Origin: Hyphomicrobiales bacterium
Lineage (GTDB): Bacteria; Pseudomonadota; Alphaproteobacteria; Rhizobiales; Rhizobiaceae
NCBI GenBank assembly: GCA_900465915.1
Contig: UBKJ01000010.1
Location: 1-64,000 of the forward strand
Direction of reading: 5' to 3'
DNA length: 64,000 nt
Shown piece by piece: positions 1-9,156 of this stretch. Below the pieces are notes generated by a model, which had not been told where the DNA came from, searched no databases, and saw nothing but the letters and a program-made list of their open reading frames with translations. Made by a program: the position numbers and the translations under genes. Position 1 is the first letter of the stretch; each line of letters starts with the position of its first letter.

Positions 1-20
1 CTATTCCCCTATTCCCCTAA

Positions 21-1451
21 CTACACATTCAGCAACAGGAACTCCCGCTCCCAAGGACTGATCACCTCCATGAAAGTCTCGAACTCGGCGCGCTTGATGG
101 CGGCGTAGGTGGTGATGAAGGAGGCGCCGAAGAGCTGGCGCAGCTCGTCGTCGTCCTCGAACAGCTCCACCGCGTCGATCAGGCCGCGGGGAAGGTCGAT
201 CTCCTTGGTGTTGACCGAGGTCGTGGCCGGCTGGTCGGGCTGGATCCGGTTGGTGAGGCCGATCAGCCCGCAGGCGAGCGAGGCGGCCAGCGCCAGGTAG
301 GGGTTGGCGTCGGAGGAGGGGATGCGGTTCTCGACGCGGCGCGCATTGGGGTCGGAGCGCGGCACGCGGAAGGCGGTGGTGCGGTTGTCGTAGCCCCATT
401 TGACGTTGACCGGCGCCGAGGCGTCGGGCGTCAGCCGGCGGTAGGAATTGACGTAGGGCGCGAACATCACCAGCGCGTTCGGCACGTGCTTCTGCATGCC
501 GCCGATGAAGTGGCGGAAGGCCTCGCTTTCCGAGCCGTCCTCGTTGGTGAAGATGTTGCGGTTGGTCTTCTTGTCGAGGATCGACTGGTGGATATGCATC
601 GCCGAGCCGGGCTGGCCCTGGATCGGCTTGGCCATGAAGGTGGCGTACATGTCGTGCTTCAGCGCCGCCTCGCGGATGGTGCGCTTGAACATGAACACCT
701 GGTCGGCCAGCTCGACGGGGTCGCCGTGGCGCAGGTTGATTTCGAGCTGGCCCGCGCCTTCCTCGTGGATCAGCGTGTCGATCTCCAGCCCCTGGCCCTC
801 GGAGAAGTGATAGATGTCGTCGATCAGCTCGTCGAACTCGTTGACGCCGGCGATGGAATAGCCCTGGCCGCCGCCGATGGCGCGGCCCGAGCGGCCCACC
901 GGCGGGGTGAGCGGATAGTCGGGGTCGGGGTTCTTGCGCACGAGGTAGAACTCGATCTCGGGCGCCACCACCGGCTTGAGGCCGAGCTTGTTATAGGCCG
1001 CCACCACGCGGCGCAGCACGTTGCGCGGCGTGAACTCCACCGCGCGCCCGTCCTGGTAGACGAGGTCGCAGATCACCTGCGCCGTGGCGTCGCTCTCCCA
1101 CGGCACCACGGAGAGCGTAGTGAGGTCGGGCAGGAGTTTCAGGTCGCCGTCGTCCTCGGGGTACTGGAAGCCGTAGCCGTCCTCGGGGTAGTCGCCGGAG
1201 ATCGTCGTCATGAAGACGGCGGAAGGCAGCGCCAGCGAGGTGTTGGAGGTGAATTTCTTCGACGGCATCATCTTGCCGCGCGCCACGCCCGCCTGGTCGG
1301 GGGTGATGCATTCGATGTCCTCGATCTCGCGCCAGGCGAGCCATTCGGTCGCCTGCTTCCAGTTTTTCACGCCGCGAAGCGATTTGACATAAGCGGGCGT
1401 GCGGCGACGCGGCGCGCGCGTCACCTTCTTTTCCGTCGTATCTGCAGACAT
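21..1451 (-). CDS. Glutamine synthetase family protein, possibly gamma-glutamylputrescine synthetase
   Basis: Class I/III glutamine-synthetase fold, about 476 aa. Visible signatures are the metal-binding EIEFYL stretch, EEGAGQLEINL, and GSAMHIHQS followed by a C-terminal arginine-rich NVKWGYDNRTTAFRVP segment. Members of this family ligate glutamate to ammonia or to amines; gamma-glutamylation of putrescine (PuuA-like) is suggested by the putrescine transporter about 3.6 kb away and is an inference. The frame stays open to 1547, but the ATG at 1451 is preferred because a good promoter (1483-1511) lies inside that extension. Two copies of CTATTCCC sit directly after the stop at the window edge. 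Confidence 0.88.
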   Translation of the reverse strand: MSADTTEKKVTRAPRRRTPAYVKSLRGVKNWKQATEWLAWREIEDIECITPDQAGVARGKMMPSKKFTSNTSLALPSAVFMTTISGDYPEDGYGFQYPEDDGDLKLLPDLTTLSVVPWESDATAQVICDLVYQDGRAVEFTPRNVLRRVVAAYNKLGLKPVVAPEIEFYLVRKNPDPDYPLTPPVGRSGRAIGGGQGYSIAGVNEFDELIDDIYHFSEGQGLEIDTLIHEEGAGQLEINLRHGDPVELADQVFMFKRTIREAALKHDMYATFMAKPIQGQPGSAMHIHQSILDKKTNRNIFTNEDGSESEAFRHFIGGMQKHVPNALVMFAPYVNSYRRLTPDASAPVNVKWGYDNRTTAFRVPRSDPNARRVENRIPSSDANPYLALAASLACGLIGLTNRIQPDQPATTSVNTKEIDLPRGLIDAVELFEDDDELRQLFGASFITTYAAIKRAEFETFMEVISPWEREFLLLNV

Positions 1452-1482
1452 CCAGCACCAAAAAACGAATGAATATAGACGC

Positions 1483-1511
1483 ATGATAGCCGCGTCGCGC
1501 CGCGTTGACAA
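1483..1511 (-). promoter_or_regulatory. Sigma70-like promoter of the glutamine-synthetase-family gene
   Basis: On the minus strand TTGTCA (1511-1506) is followed by a 17-nt spacer and TATCAT (1488-1483), 32 nt upstream of the chosen ATG at 1451. Hexamers and spacing fit the housekeeping consensus. Confidence 0.55.
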
Positions 1512-1536
1512 ATGAACCTTGCAAGAAATCCCCTGT

Positions 1537-1573
1537 GCGAAACTCATGAAAAATGCGCGAAACTCATGAAAAA
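1537..1573. repeat. 17-bp direct repeat upstream of the promoter
   Basis: GCGAAACTCATGAAAAA occurs at 1537-1553 and again at 1557-1573, exactly 20 bp apart, so the copies lie on the same face of the helix about two turns apart. The position just upstream of the glutamine-synthetase-family promoter would suit a regulator binding site. The second copy also supplies the A-run of the terminator from the other side. Confidence 0.5.
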
Positions 1574-1598
1574 ACCCCGGAGGCCGAAGCCGCCGGGG
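1569..1598 (-). terminator. Rho-independent terminator of the aceA operon
   Basis: CCCCGG (1575-1580) and CCGGGG (1593-1598) pair, with an inner GGC/GCC pair around a CGAA loop. On the minus strand the hairpin is followed by six U (A-run 1569-1574). It ends transcription from aceA and the small gene after it. Confidence 0.7.
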
Positions 1599-1644
1599 CA
1601 GGCGCGGGAACAGGTGAGGCCGGTCCCGGATGGCGTGTGGGTTC

Positions 1645-1705
1645 GATCAGCGGTTGTTCGTGACGACGACGGGGATCAACAAATCGCCCCAGTCGCCGTC
1701 GCCGC
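1645..1705 (-). pseudogene. Remnant copy of the 3' end of the adjacent 78-aa gene
   Basis: These 61 bases match 1760-1820 with about five differences. Read on the minus strand they encode GDGDWGDLLIPVVVTNNR and a stop, almost the C-terminus of the neighbouring gene (GDGNWGDLLIPVVVTNNR). No start codon or upstream match is visible, so this is a truncated tandem duplication rather than a gene. Confidence 0.75.
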
Positions 1706-1761
1706 ACCGCGCCGCCGCAGGCGCGCAAAGTGAAAACCGTGGCGGCGCTTCGCAGGTCTGA

Positions 1762-1998
1762 TCAGCGATTGTTCGTGACGACGACGGGGATGAGCAGATC
1801 GCCCCAGTTGCCGTCGCCGCCATGATGACGGGCCGAGCGGACCAGTTCGACCGAGACGCCGGCCTCGACCGCCTTCATGACGGTGTAGTTGAGGCGGTGC
1901 AGGTCGTTGGCGAGCATGCGGATCGCCGCCTGCTGCTCGGCGCTCATGCTGGAGGATTGTTCTTCGGCTCTTTCCTTGACGCGGGCTGGCGAGTTCAT
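1762..1998 (-). CDS. Small hypothetical protein, 78 aa, downstream of isocitrate lyase
   Basis: Starts 24 bp after the aceA stop on the same strand and ends before the terminator at 1569-1598, so it is probably cotranscribed with aceA. The N-terminal part is charged and Glu/Ser-rich with a predicted helical stretch (SAEQQAAIRMLANDLHRLNY); the C-terminus ends in the hydrophobic LLIPVVVTNNR. No signal peptide, membrane segment or known domain is recognised. That its 3' end is duplicated in decayed form next door supports a genuine transcribed unit. Function unknown. Confidence 0.65.
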   Translation of the reverse strand: MNSPARVKERAEEQSSSMSAEQQAAIRMLANDLHRLNYTVMKAVEAGVSVELVRSARHHGGDGNWGDLLIPVVVTNNR

Positions 1999-2021
1999 GG
2001 TTCTGTTCCTTGTCTTGCGGC

Positions 2022-3311
2022 CTATTCGGCGGCGGGCTTGAATTGCGCGGTTTCGGTGGATTCGCTCATGGCGGTGGTCGAAGACTTGCCGCCGGTGATG
2101 GCGAGCGACACGGCGTCGAAATAGCCGGTGCCGACCTCGCGCTGATGCTTGGTGGCGGTGTAGCCCACGGCTTCCGCCGCGAATTCCGCCTGTTGCAGCT
2201 CGGAATAGGCCGCCATCTGGCGGTCCCTGTAACCGCGCGCCAGTTCGAACATGCCGTAGTTCAGCTGATGGAACCCAGCGAGTGTAATAAACTGGAATTT
2301 ATAGCCCATCGCCCCCAGCTCGCGCTGGAACTTGGCGATGGTGGCGTCGTCGAGGTTCTTCTTCCAGTTGAACGACGGCGAACAATTATAGGCGAGCAGC
2401 TTGCCCGGATGCGCCTTGTGCACGGCTTCCGCGAATTTCTTCGCCTGTCCGAGATCGGGTTTGGAAGTCTCCATCCAGATCAGGTCGCAGTGGGGCGCAT
2501 AGGCGATGGCGCGGGCGATGCATGGCTCGATGCCGTTTTTCACCTGATAGAAGCCTTCCGGCGTGCGGCCCGCCGCGTGATCGACGAAGGGTTGGTCGCG
2601 CTCGTCGATGTCGGAGGTGAGAAGCTTGGCCGCTTCCGCATCCGTGCGCGCCACGATCAGCGTCGGCGTGCCCATGATGTCGGCCGCGAGCCGCGCCGCG
2701 TCGAGGTTGCGGATATGCGCCGCCGTCGGGATCAGCACCTTGCCGCCGAGATGGCCGCACTTCTTTTCCGAGGCCAATTGGTCCTCGAAATGGACGCCCG
2801 CAGCGCCTGCCTCGATATAGGCCTTCATGATCTCGAAGGCGTTGAGCGGGCCGCCGAAACCGGCTTCCGCATCGGCCACGATGGGCGCGAACCACGTCTC
2901 GACCGAAAGGCCCTTGCCCTCCGCCGTCTCGATCTGGTCGGCGCGTTGCAGGGTGCGGTTGATGCGCTTGGCCAGTTCCGGCCCGGCATTGGCCGGGTAG
3001 AGCGACTGGTCGGGATACATGGCGGACGCGGTGTTGGCGTCGGCCGCGACCTGCCAGCCGGAAAGATAGATCGCCTTCAGCCCGGCGCGGACCATCTGCA
3101 TGGCCTGATTGCCCGACAGCGCGCCGAGCGCGTTGACGAAATCCTCCTCATGGATCAGCTTCCACAGGCGGTTCGCGCCCATTTCGGCCAGCGTGTGCCT
3201 TATCTCCACCGAGCCGCGCAGCCTTTTCACGTCCTCAGCCGTATGCGCGCGCTCCACGCCGTCGAAGCGGCCCTTGGGTGCGGAAGGAACGAGGCTGTAA
3301 AAGTCTGTCAT
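2022..3311 (-). CDS. aceA: Isocitrate lyase
   Basis: First glyoxylate-shunt enzyme, splitting isocitrate into succinate and glyoxylate for growth on acetate or fatty acids. The 429-aa length is usual for bacterial isocitrate lyase. The catalytic KKCGH loop is intact with Cys185, and the [19 protein letters not shown] and NCSPSFNW segments are present. Malate synthase is not in the window. The gene is transcribed divergently from an ScfR/RamB-type regulator, the arrangement expected for local control of acetate metabolism, and the 212-bp gap holds repeated TGTAAAT motifs. Confidence 0.97.
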   Translation of the reverse strand: MTDFYSLVPSAPKGRFDGVERAHTAEDVKRLRGSVEIRHTLAEMGANRLWKLIHEEDFVNALGALSGNQAMQMVRAGLKAIYLSGWQVAADANTASAMYPDQSLYPANAGPELAKRINRTLQRADQIETAEGKGLSVETWFAPIVADAEAGFGGPLNAFEIMKAYIEAGAAGVHFEDQLASEKKCGHLGGKVLIPTAAHIRNLDAARLAADIMGTPTLIVARTDAEAAKLLTSDIDERDQPFVDHAAGRTPEGFYQVKNGIEPCIARAIAYAPHCDLIWMETSKPDLGQAKKFAEAVHKAHPGKLLAYNCSPSFNWKKNLDDATIAKFQRELGAMGYKFQFITLAGFHQLNYGMFELARGYRDRQMAAYSELQQAEFAAEAVGYTATKHQREVGTGYFDAVSLAITGGKSSTTAMSESTETAQFKPAAE

Positions 3312-3358
3312 TTCGGTATCTCCTCACAGTGTGCTTACGGCGTTTCGCCTGTGACTGA

Positions 3359-3463
3359 ATTTACATTTCGCACGCCGGATCGCCAGAAAAACCACGATAA
3401 AGGCCGGATAATTGAGGTCACGCTGTCGAAGCTTTGACCGGTCGGCACTGTAAATTTGTAAAT
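3359..3463. promoter_or_regulatory. Candidate ScfR/RamB operators between aceA and its regulator
   Basis: TGTAAAT occurs at 3449-3455 and 3457-3463, its reverse complement ATTTACA at 3359-3365, and a related TTGTAAAAT at 3502-3510 next to the regulator start. These AT-rich words stand out in GC-rich surroundings. RamB-family regulators bind related TTTGCAAA-like sites near acetate genes, so they are good operator candidates; the assignment is an inference. Confidence 0.45.
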
Positions 3464-3523
3464 ATTGTCAAGCAGCGGTTTCCCGGCTATCTTGTCATGA
3501 ATTGTAAAATGGGAGAGCGCGCC

Positions 3524-4933
3524 GTGAGCGAGCGCAAGATTTTCGCCGGTCCGCGCATCAGGCGCATCCGCAACGAGCGCGGCCTGACGCAGACCGCCAT
3601 GGCGGCCGATCTCGGCATTTCGCCGTCCTATCTCAACCTGATCGAGCGCAACCAGCGCCCGCTCACCGTGCAGCTTCTCTTACGGCTCGCCAGCGTCTAC
3701 AAGCTCGACCTCGAAAGCCTGCAGGCCGAGAGCGGGGCCACGGTGACGGGCCTCAAGGAAGTGTTCTCCGATCCGCTGCTTGTGGGCGAATTGCCGGGCG
3801 ATCAGGAGCTTGTCGAGATCGGCGAGGCCGCGCCCAATGCGGCGCTCGGCGTGATGAAGCTCTACCGCGCCTATCGCGAGCAGCAGCAGCGGCTGACCGA
3901 CCTGTCGGCGCTGCTCGCGCATGAGGGGCGCGAGACGCAGCTTTCCGCCGCCCGCCTGCCGCTCGACGAGGTGCGCGAGCGAATCGCGCGCCGCCCCAAC
4001 CATTATCCGCGCATCGAGGAGGAGGCGGAATCCTTCCTGACGCTGCTCGCCCCCGGCGACGATCTCGGCGCGGCGCTGAAGGATTGGCTCAAGCGCGAGC
4101 ACGGCGTCACCGTGCGCACGCTGCCGGTGGCCGCCATGCCCAACTGGCGGCGGCGCTACGACCGCCATTCGCAGCGGCTTTTCGTGTCCGAACGCCTGTC
4201 GCCCTTCGACCGCTTGCAGGAGATCGCCATGGAGGCGGCGCTGATGCGCATGCAGGTGGCCATCGCGGCGGAAGTCGAGGGGCTGAAACTGTCGTCGGGC
4301 GAGGCGCGCCGCATCGCCCGCTTCGAGCTGGCGCGCTACGCCGCGCAGGCGCTTTCCATGCCCTATCGCGCTTTTCGCGACGCGGCCGTGCGCATGCGTT
4401 ACGACATCGACGCGCTGGCTGCGCGCTTCAACGTGTCGTTCCAGCAGGCGGCGAGCCGGCTCGCCACGCTGGCGCGGCCGGGGGCGGCCGGGGTGCCCTT
4501 CTTCCTGATCGAGATCGACCATGCCGGCAACCGGCTACGGGTGGCGGGCGCGGAGGGCTTTCCGGCCCGCTTCGGCGGCCAGTGCCCGAAGCTTCCGGTC
4601 TACGCCGCCTTCGCCGAGGCGGGACAGGTGCTGGCGGAGACGGCGGAACTGCCGGACGGCTCTGCCTTCCTTCTGGTCGCGCGCACGCTGGAGGGGCCGC
4701 TCGGGGCCTATGGCGAAAGGCTGCGCCGCACGGCGATCCTTCTCGGTTGCGCGTTGGAGGCGGGCGCGGAGACCGTCTATGGCGCGGCGCGGCGCGTGGA
4801 GAATCTCGCCATCGGCCCGGCCTGCCGGCTCTGCGAGCGGCAGGGCTGCGTCGCCCGCGCCGAGCCGCCGCTGACCCGCCCGCTGGGTCTGGACGAGATG
4901 GTGGCGGGGCTCTCGGCTTTCGACTTCCAGTGA
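3524..4933 (+). CDS. XRE-family short-chain fatty acyl regulator (ScfR/RamB type)
   Basis: DNA-binding regulator of about 469 aa. An N-terminal XRE helix-turn-helix (residues about 8-60, RNERGLTQTAMAADLGIS) is followed by a degenerate IrrE-like metallopeptidase region and a C-terminal DUF2083-type domain with clustered cysteines (CRLCERQGC). The HExxH zinc motif expected in IrrE proteins is missing (LQEIAMEAAL in that region), so this part is probably a ligand sensor. The GTG at 3524 is chosen because GGGAGAG lies 8 nt before it and MSERKIFAGPRIR is the usual start of the family; ATG codons at 3497 and 3509 are alternatives. Divergent from aceA. Confidence 0.85.
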   Translation: MSERKIFAGPRIRRIRNERGLTQTAMAADLGISPSYLNLIERNQRPLTVQLLLRLASVYKLDLESLQAESGATVTGLKEVFSDPLLVGELPGDQELVEIGEAAPNAALGVMKLYRAYREQQQRLTDLSALLAHEGRETQLSAARLPLDEVRERIARRPNHYPRIEEEAESFLTLLAPGDDLGAALKDWLKREHGVTVRTLPVAAMPNWRRRYDRHSQRLFVSERLSPFDRLQEIAMEAALMRMQVAIAAEVEGLKLSSGEARRIARFELARYAAQALSMPYRAFRDAAVRMRYDIDALAARFNVSFQQAASRLATLARPGAAGVPFFLIEIDHAGNRLRVAGAEGFPARFGGQCPKLPVYAAFAEAGQVLAETAELPDGSAFLLVARTLEGPLGAYGERLRRTAILLGCALEAGAETVYGAARRVENLAIGPACRLCERQGCVARAEPPLTRPLGLDEMVAGLSAFDFQ

Positions 4934-5073
4934 GTCGTTGATAAGCCGGCCAATTTTATCCCCGCCCTGTCATCATTCTGTTGACGAAATCGGATCAATC
5001 TAAAAGAGTGCGAATATCGAACCGCAGGGGGACCGATCCTGCGCGCCGCGTTCATGACCGACTGGAGGACCCG

Positions 5074-6165
5074 ATGCGGATCAAATCACTACTTCTGGCG
5101 ACCACCCTTGCCGTGACCGGCGCGTTCTCCGCCCATGCCGAGGACAAGGTCGTCAACATCTACAACTGGTCGGATTACATCGACGACTCGATCCTCAAGG
5201 ACTTCACCAAGGAGACCGGCATCAAGGTCGTCTACGACGTCTACGATTCCAACGAGATCCTGGAGACCAAGCTTCTGGCCGGCGGCTCGGGCTACGACCT
5301 CGTGGTGCCGTCGGGCGAGTTCCTCGGCCGCCAGATCCCGGCCGGCGTGTTCCTCAAGCTCGACAAGGACAAGCTGCCCAACCTCAAGAACATGTGGGAC
5401 GAGATCTCCACCCGTTCGGCGGTCTACGATCCGGGCAACACCTATTCGATCAACTACATGTGGGGCACCACCGGCCTCGGCTACAACAAGGACAAGATCA
5501 AGGCCATCATCGGCGACCAGAAGATCGACAGTTGGAGCTATCTCTTCGACCCCGATAAAGTGTCCAAGTTCAAGGATTGCGGCGTCTACGTGCTCGATTC
5601 GGCCAGCGAGATGCTGCGCCCGGCGCTGATCTATCTCGGCCTCGACCCCAATTCGCCCTCGCAGGCCGACCTGCAGAAGGCCGAGGATCTCTACATGAAG
5701 ATCCGCCCCTATATCCGCAAGTTCCACTCGTCCGAATATATCAACGCGCTCGCCAACGGCGACATCTGCATGGCGGTCGGCTATTCGGGCGACATCTTCC
5801 AGGCGCGCGACCGCGCCCAGAAGGCCAAGCAAGGCGTCGACATCGGCTACGCCATCCCCAAGGAGGGCGCGCTGATGTGGTTCGACCAGATGGCCATCCC
5901 CGCCGACGCCAAGCATGTCGACGAGGCGCTGACCTTCATGAATTACATGATGCGGCCGGAAGTGGCGGCCAAGGCCTCCAACTACGTCTTCTACGCCAAC
6001 GGCAACAAGGCCTCGCAGCAGTTCATCGACAAGGAGCTTCTGGACAACCCGGAAGTCTTCCCGACCGAGGACATGATGAAGAAGCTGGTCGTGCCCGCGC
6101 CCTACGACGCCAAGGTGCAGCGCGTCGTCACCCGCGTCTGGACCAAGGTCGTGACGGGCCAGTAA
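5074..6165 (+). CDS. potF: Putrescine ABC transporter, periplasmic binding protein
   Basis: Polyamine-binding protein of about 363 aa. A Sec signal peptide (about 22 residues, ending AHA before EDKVV) precedes the mature PotD/PotF fold (VVNIYNWSDYIDDSIL near the start, LVVPSGEFLGRQI, MAVGYSGDIFQARDRA). The ATG at 5074 has CTGGAGGA just upstream; the frame opens at a TTG at 4981 but that start would bury the signal peptide. First gene of potFGHI and followed by a stem-loop that probably keeps its mRNA more abundant than the downstream genes. Confidence 0.93.
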   Translation: MRIKSLLLATTLAVTGAFSAHAEDKVVNIYNWSDYIDDSILKDFTKETGIKVVYDVYDSNEILETKLLAGGSGYDLVVPSGEFLGRQIPAGVFLKLDKDKLPNLKNMWDEISTRSAVYDPGNTYSINYMWGTTGLGYNKDKIKAIIGDQKIDSWSYLFDPDKVSKFKDCGVYVLDSASEMLRPALIYLGLDPNSPSQADLQKAEDLYMKIRPYIRKFHSSEYINALANGDICMAVGYSGDIFQARDRAQKAKQGVDIGYAIPKEGALMWFDQMAIPADAKHVDEALTFMNYMMRPEVAAKASNYVFYANGNKASQQFIDKELLDNPEVFPTEDMMKKLVVPAPYDAKVQRVVTRVWTKVVTGQ

Positions 6166-6208
6166 GGCCCGGCCTTTCGTGAAACGGCCCGGACGAGGGC
6201 CCGGTAAG

Positions 6209-6232
6209 GGAGCGGCTCTTTCGGGCCGCTCC
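6209..6232 (+). promoter_or_regulatory. Intercistronic stem-loop between potF and potG
   Basis: GGAGCGGC and GCCGCTCC form an 8-bp stem around an 8-nt loop, with no U-run. Such hairpins after binding-protein genes commonly protect the upstream message and uncouple its level from the membrane components. Confidence 0.6.
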
Positions 6233-6255
6233 GCATTTCGCCCGCGAGGAACAGC

Positions 6256-7401
6256 ATGGAATCCTTTGGCAGCTTTCGCCGCAAGTTCGCGCCGTGGAAC
6301 GATCCGGCGGCGAAGCCCTTCATCGCCTTCGAGAACGTGACCAAGGTCTTCGACGGCTACACCGCCGTCGACGACCTGTCGCTCAACGTGTTCAACCGCG
6401 AGTTCTTCGCGCTCCTGGGCGCGTCGGGCTGCGGCAAGTCCACGCTCCTGCGCATGCTGGCGGGCTTCGACGAGCCGACCTCGGGCCGCATCATGCTCGA
6501 CGGGCAGGACCTGCGCGGCATCCCGCCTTACAAGCGGCCGGTCAACATGATGTTCCAGTCCTATGCGCTGTTCCCGCATATGACGGTCGAGGCCAACATC
6601 GCCTTCGGCCTCAAGCAGGACCGCATGGCCAAGTCCGAGATCGACGACCGCGTCGGCGAGATGCTCAAGCTCGTCAAGCTGGAGCAGTTCCGCAAGCGCA
6701 AGCCGCACCAGCTTTCCGGCGGCCAGCGCCAGCGCGTGGCGCTGGCGCGCGCCGTCGCCAAGCGGCCCAAGGTGCTGCTTCTCGACGAGCCGCTGGGCGC
6801 GCTCGACAAGAAGCTGCGCGAGGACACGCAGTTCGAATTGATGGATCTGCAGTTCAAGCTCGGCCTCACCTTCATGATCGTCACCCACGACCAGGAGGAG
6901 GCGATGACCATGGCCGACCGCATCGCGGTCATGGACAAGGGCCGCATCATGCAGGTGGCGACGCCGGCCGAGGTCTACGAGGCGCCGAAGTCGAAATTCG
7001 TCGCCGACTTCATCGGCAACGTCAACATCATCGAGGGCGAGGTGGCCAAGGCCTCCGCCGGCGAGGCCGAGATCGCCACCGAGAAATTCGGCTTCCATAT
7101 CCACACCGAGACGCGCGAGCAGCTGTCGCCGGGCCAGAAGGTCTGGTACGCGGTGCGGCCGGAAAAGACCCGCATCACCCGCGACCGGCCCGAGGACGCC
7201 TCGGTCAACGCGGTCGAGGGCGAATTGTGGGACATCGCCTATTTCGGCGACATGACCGTCTTCCACGTCCGGCTCGACAACGGCCGCACCGTCAAGGCCG
7301 CCAGCCTCAACGCGCAGCGCCGCACCGAAAACCCGCTGACCTATGACGAGCGCGTCTGGGTGTCGTTCGACACCGACGCCGGCATGGTCCTGACGGCGTG
7401 A
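6256..7401 (+). CDS. potG: Putrescine ABC transporter, ATP-binding subunit
   Basis: 381-aa ATPase that powers polyamine uptake. Walker A is GASGCGKST, the Q-loop is in MMFQSYALFPHMT, the signature is LSGGQRQRVALARA, Walker B is VLLLDEPLGALD and the switch histidine is in IVTHDQEEA. A C-terminal TOBE-type domain (about residues 270-381) is present as in PotA/PotG. It starts after the intercistronic hairpin and lies 10 bp ahead of potH. Confidence 0.94.
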   Translation: MESFGSFRRKFAPWNDPAAKPFIAFENVTKVFDGYTAVDDLSLNVFNREFFALLGASGCGKSTLLRMLAGFDEPTSGRIMLDGQDLRGIPPYKRPVNMMFQSYALFPHMTVEANIAFGLKQDRMAKSEIDDRVGEMLKLVKLEQFRKRKPHQLSGGQRQRVALARAVAKRPKVLLLDEPLGALDKKLREDTQFELMDLQFKLGLTFMIVTHDQEEAMTMADRIAVMDKGRIMQVATPAEVYEAPKSKFVADFIGNVNIIEGEVAKASAGEAEIATEKFGFHIHTETREQLSPGQKVWYAVRPEKTRITRDRPEDASVNAVEGELWDIAYFGDMTVFHVRLDNGRTVKAASLNAQRRTENPLTYDERVWVSFDTDAGMVLTA

Positions 7402-7411
7402 GGAGCGCTCC

Positions 7412-8323
7412 ATGCAGAAGCTGATCGCCGCCGTCGCCAGCCGCCTCGTCATCGTGGCGCCCTATTTGTGGCTGCTGGTCTTCTTCCTCGCCCCGTTCCT
7501 GATCGTGTTCAAGATCTCGCTGTCGCAGGTGGCGATGGCGATCCCGCCCTATGTGCCCGCCTTCGACCTGGCGCAGGGCCTCGCCGCCAACTGGGCCAAG
7601 GTCAGGCAGCTGGCCTTCGATAATTACGTCTGGCTGACCGGCGATCCGCTCTACTACAAGGCCTATCTGTCGAGCCTGCGCATCGCGGCGATCTCGACCT
7701 TCCTGACGCTGCTCGTCGCCTATCCGATGGCCTACGGCATCGCCCGCGCGCCCGGCACGATCCGGCCGACGCTCCTGATGATGGTGATCCTGCCGTTCTG
7801 GACCTCGTTCCTGATCCGCGTCTACGCCTGGATCGGCATCCTCAAGCCGGAGGGGCTCCTCAACCAGTTCCTGATGTGGGCGCATGTCATCGACAGCCCG
7901 CTCACCATCCTCAACACCGACACGGCGGTCTATATCGGCATCGTCTATTCCTACCTGCCCTTCATGGTGCTGCCGATCTATTCGGCGCTGGAGAAGATGG
8001 ACTATACGCTGATCGAGGCGGCGCAGGACCTCGGCTGCACGGCGCTGAAAGCCTTCTGGAAGATCACCTTCCCGCTGTCGCTGGCCGGCGTGGTGGCGGG
8101 CTGCTTCCTGGTCTTTATCCCGGCCATCGGCGAGTTCGTCATCCCCGACATCCTCGGCGGCTCGGAGACGCTGATGATCGGCAAGACCATCTGGAGCGAG
8201 TTCTTCTCCAACCGCGACTGGCCGGTGGCCTCGGCGGTGGCGGTGGTGCTTCTGGTCATCCTCATCGTTCCGATCGTCATCTTCCAGCAGGCGCAGGCCC
8301 GCCAGCAGGAAAAGGGGAGATAA
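7412..8323 (+). CDS. potH: Putrescine ABC transporter permease
   Basis: 303-aa inner-membrane subunit with about six hydrophobic helices. The EAA loop that contacts the ATPase is visible (EAAQDLGCTALKAFWKITFP). Ten bp after potG and 3 bp before potI, consistent with one transcript and a heterodimeric PotHI channel. Confidence 0.93.
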   Translation: MQKLIAAVASRLVIVAPYLWLLVFFLAPFLIVFKISLSQVAMAIPPYVPAFDLAQGLAANWAKVRQLAFDNYVWLTGDPLYYKAYLSSLRIAAISTFLTLLVAYPMAYGIARAPGTIRPTLLMMVILPFWTSFLIRVYAWIGILKPEGLLNQFLMWAHVIDSPLTILNTDTAVYIGIVYSYLPFMVLPIYSALEKMDYTLIEAAQDLGCTALKAFWKITFPLSLAGVVAGCFLVFIPAIGEFVIPDILGGSETLMIGKTIWSEFFSNRDWPVASAVAVVLLVILIVPIVIFQQAQARQQEKGR

Positions 8324-8326
8324 GCC

Positions 8327-9151
8327 ATGAACGCGACCTGGTCCCGCTTCAACATCGCCTCGGTGACGCTCGGCTTCGCCTTCCTCTATTTGCCGATCGT
8401 CATCCTGATCATCTTCTCCTTCAACGAGTCGCAGCTCGTCACCGTCTGGGCCGGTTTCTCGACCAAATGGTATCGGGGGCTCCTCAACAACGAATCGCTG
8501 ATCTCGGCGGCCTGGATCACGCTGCGCGTCGCCTTCCTGTCGGCCAGCGCCGCCACCGTGCTCGGCACGCTGGCGGCGCTGGCGCTGACCCGCTACACGC
8601 GCTTCCGCGGCCGCATCCTGTTCTCGGGCATGATCTACGCGCCGCTGGTCATGCCCGACGTGATCACCGGCCTGTCGCTGCTGCTATTGTTCGTGGCGAT
8701 GAACCTCGACCGCGGCTTCTGGACCATCGTGCTCGCCCATGTCACCTTCACCATGTGCTTCGTCGCCGTGGTGGTGCAGTCGCGGCTGGTCAGCTTCGAC
8801 CGCTCGCTGGAGGAGGCGGCGATGGACCTCGGCGCGACGCCGGTCACCACCTTCATGAAGGTGACGCTGCCGGTCATCCTGCCGGCGGTGGCCTCGGGCT
8901 GGATGCTGGCCTTCACGCTGTCGCTCGACGACCTGGTCATCGCGAGCTTCGCCTCCGGCCCGAGCGCCAGCACCCTGCCGATGAAGATCTACAGCCAGAT
9001 GCGCCGCGGCGTCACGCCCGAGATCAACGCCATCTGCACCATCCTCATCGCGCTGGTGACGACGGGCGTGGTCATCGCCTCGATCATGAACAAGCGGCGC
9101 GAGGTGCAGCGCCGCCGCGACGAGCAGGCGGCCTTCCGCATGGCGGGATAG
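8327..9151 (+). CDS. potI: Putrescine ABC transporter permease
   Basis: 274-aa partner permease with about six membrane helices and the EAA motif EEAAMDLGATPVTTFMKVTL. Last gene of the potFGHI operon. Its stop codon lies only 5 bp from the stop of the convergent AsmA-like gene, so no terminator separates them and the 3' ends of the two transcripts must overlap. Confidence 0.93.
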   Translation: MNATWSRFNIASVTLGFAFLYLPIVILIIFSFNESQLVTVWAGFSTKWYRGLLNNESLISAAWITLRVAFLSASAATVLGTLAALALTRYTRFRGRILFSGMIYAPLVMPDVITGLSLLLLFVAMNLDRGFWTIVLAHVTFTMCFVAVVVQSRLVSFDRSLEEAAMDLGATPVTTFMKVTLPVILPAVASGWMLAFTLSLDDLVIASFASGPSASTLPMKIYSQMRRGVTPEINAICTILIALVTTGVVIASIMNKRREVQRRRDEQAAFRMAG

Positions 9152-9156
9152 TCCGC

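Noticed and set aside
1512..1733. Plus-strand 73-aa frame upstream of the glutamine-synthetase-family gene
   Set aside because: It covers a terminator and a decayed minus-strand gene copy, and its product is Arg/Pro-rich without family features.
5089..7452. Long open frame (787 codons) on the minus strand opposite potFG
   Set aside because: It is a shadow of high GC3 codon use. It has no family resemblance and lies entirely opposite well-supported pot genes.
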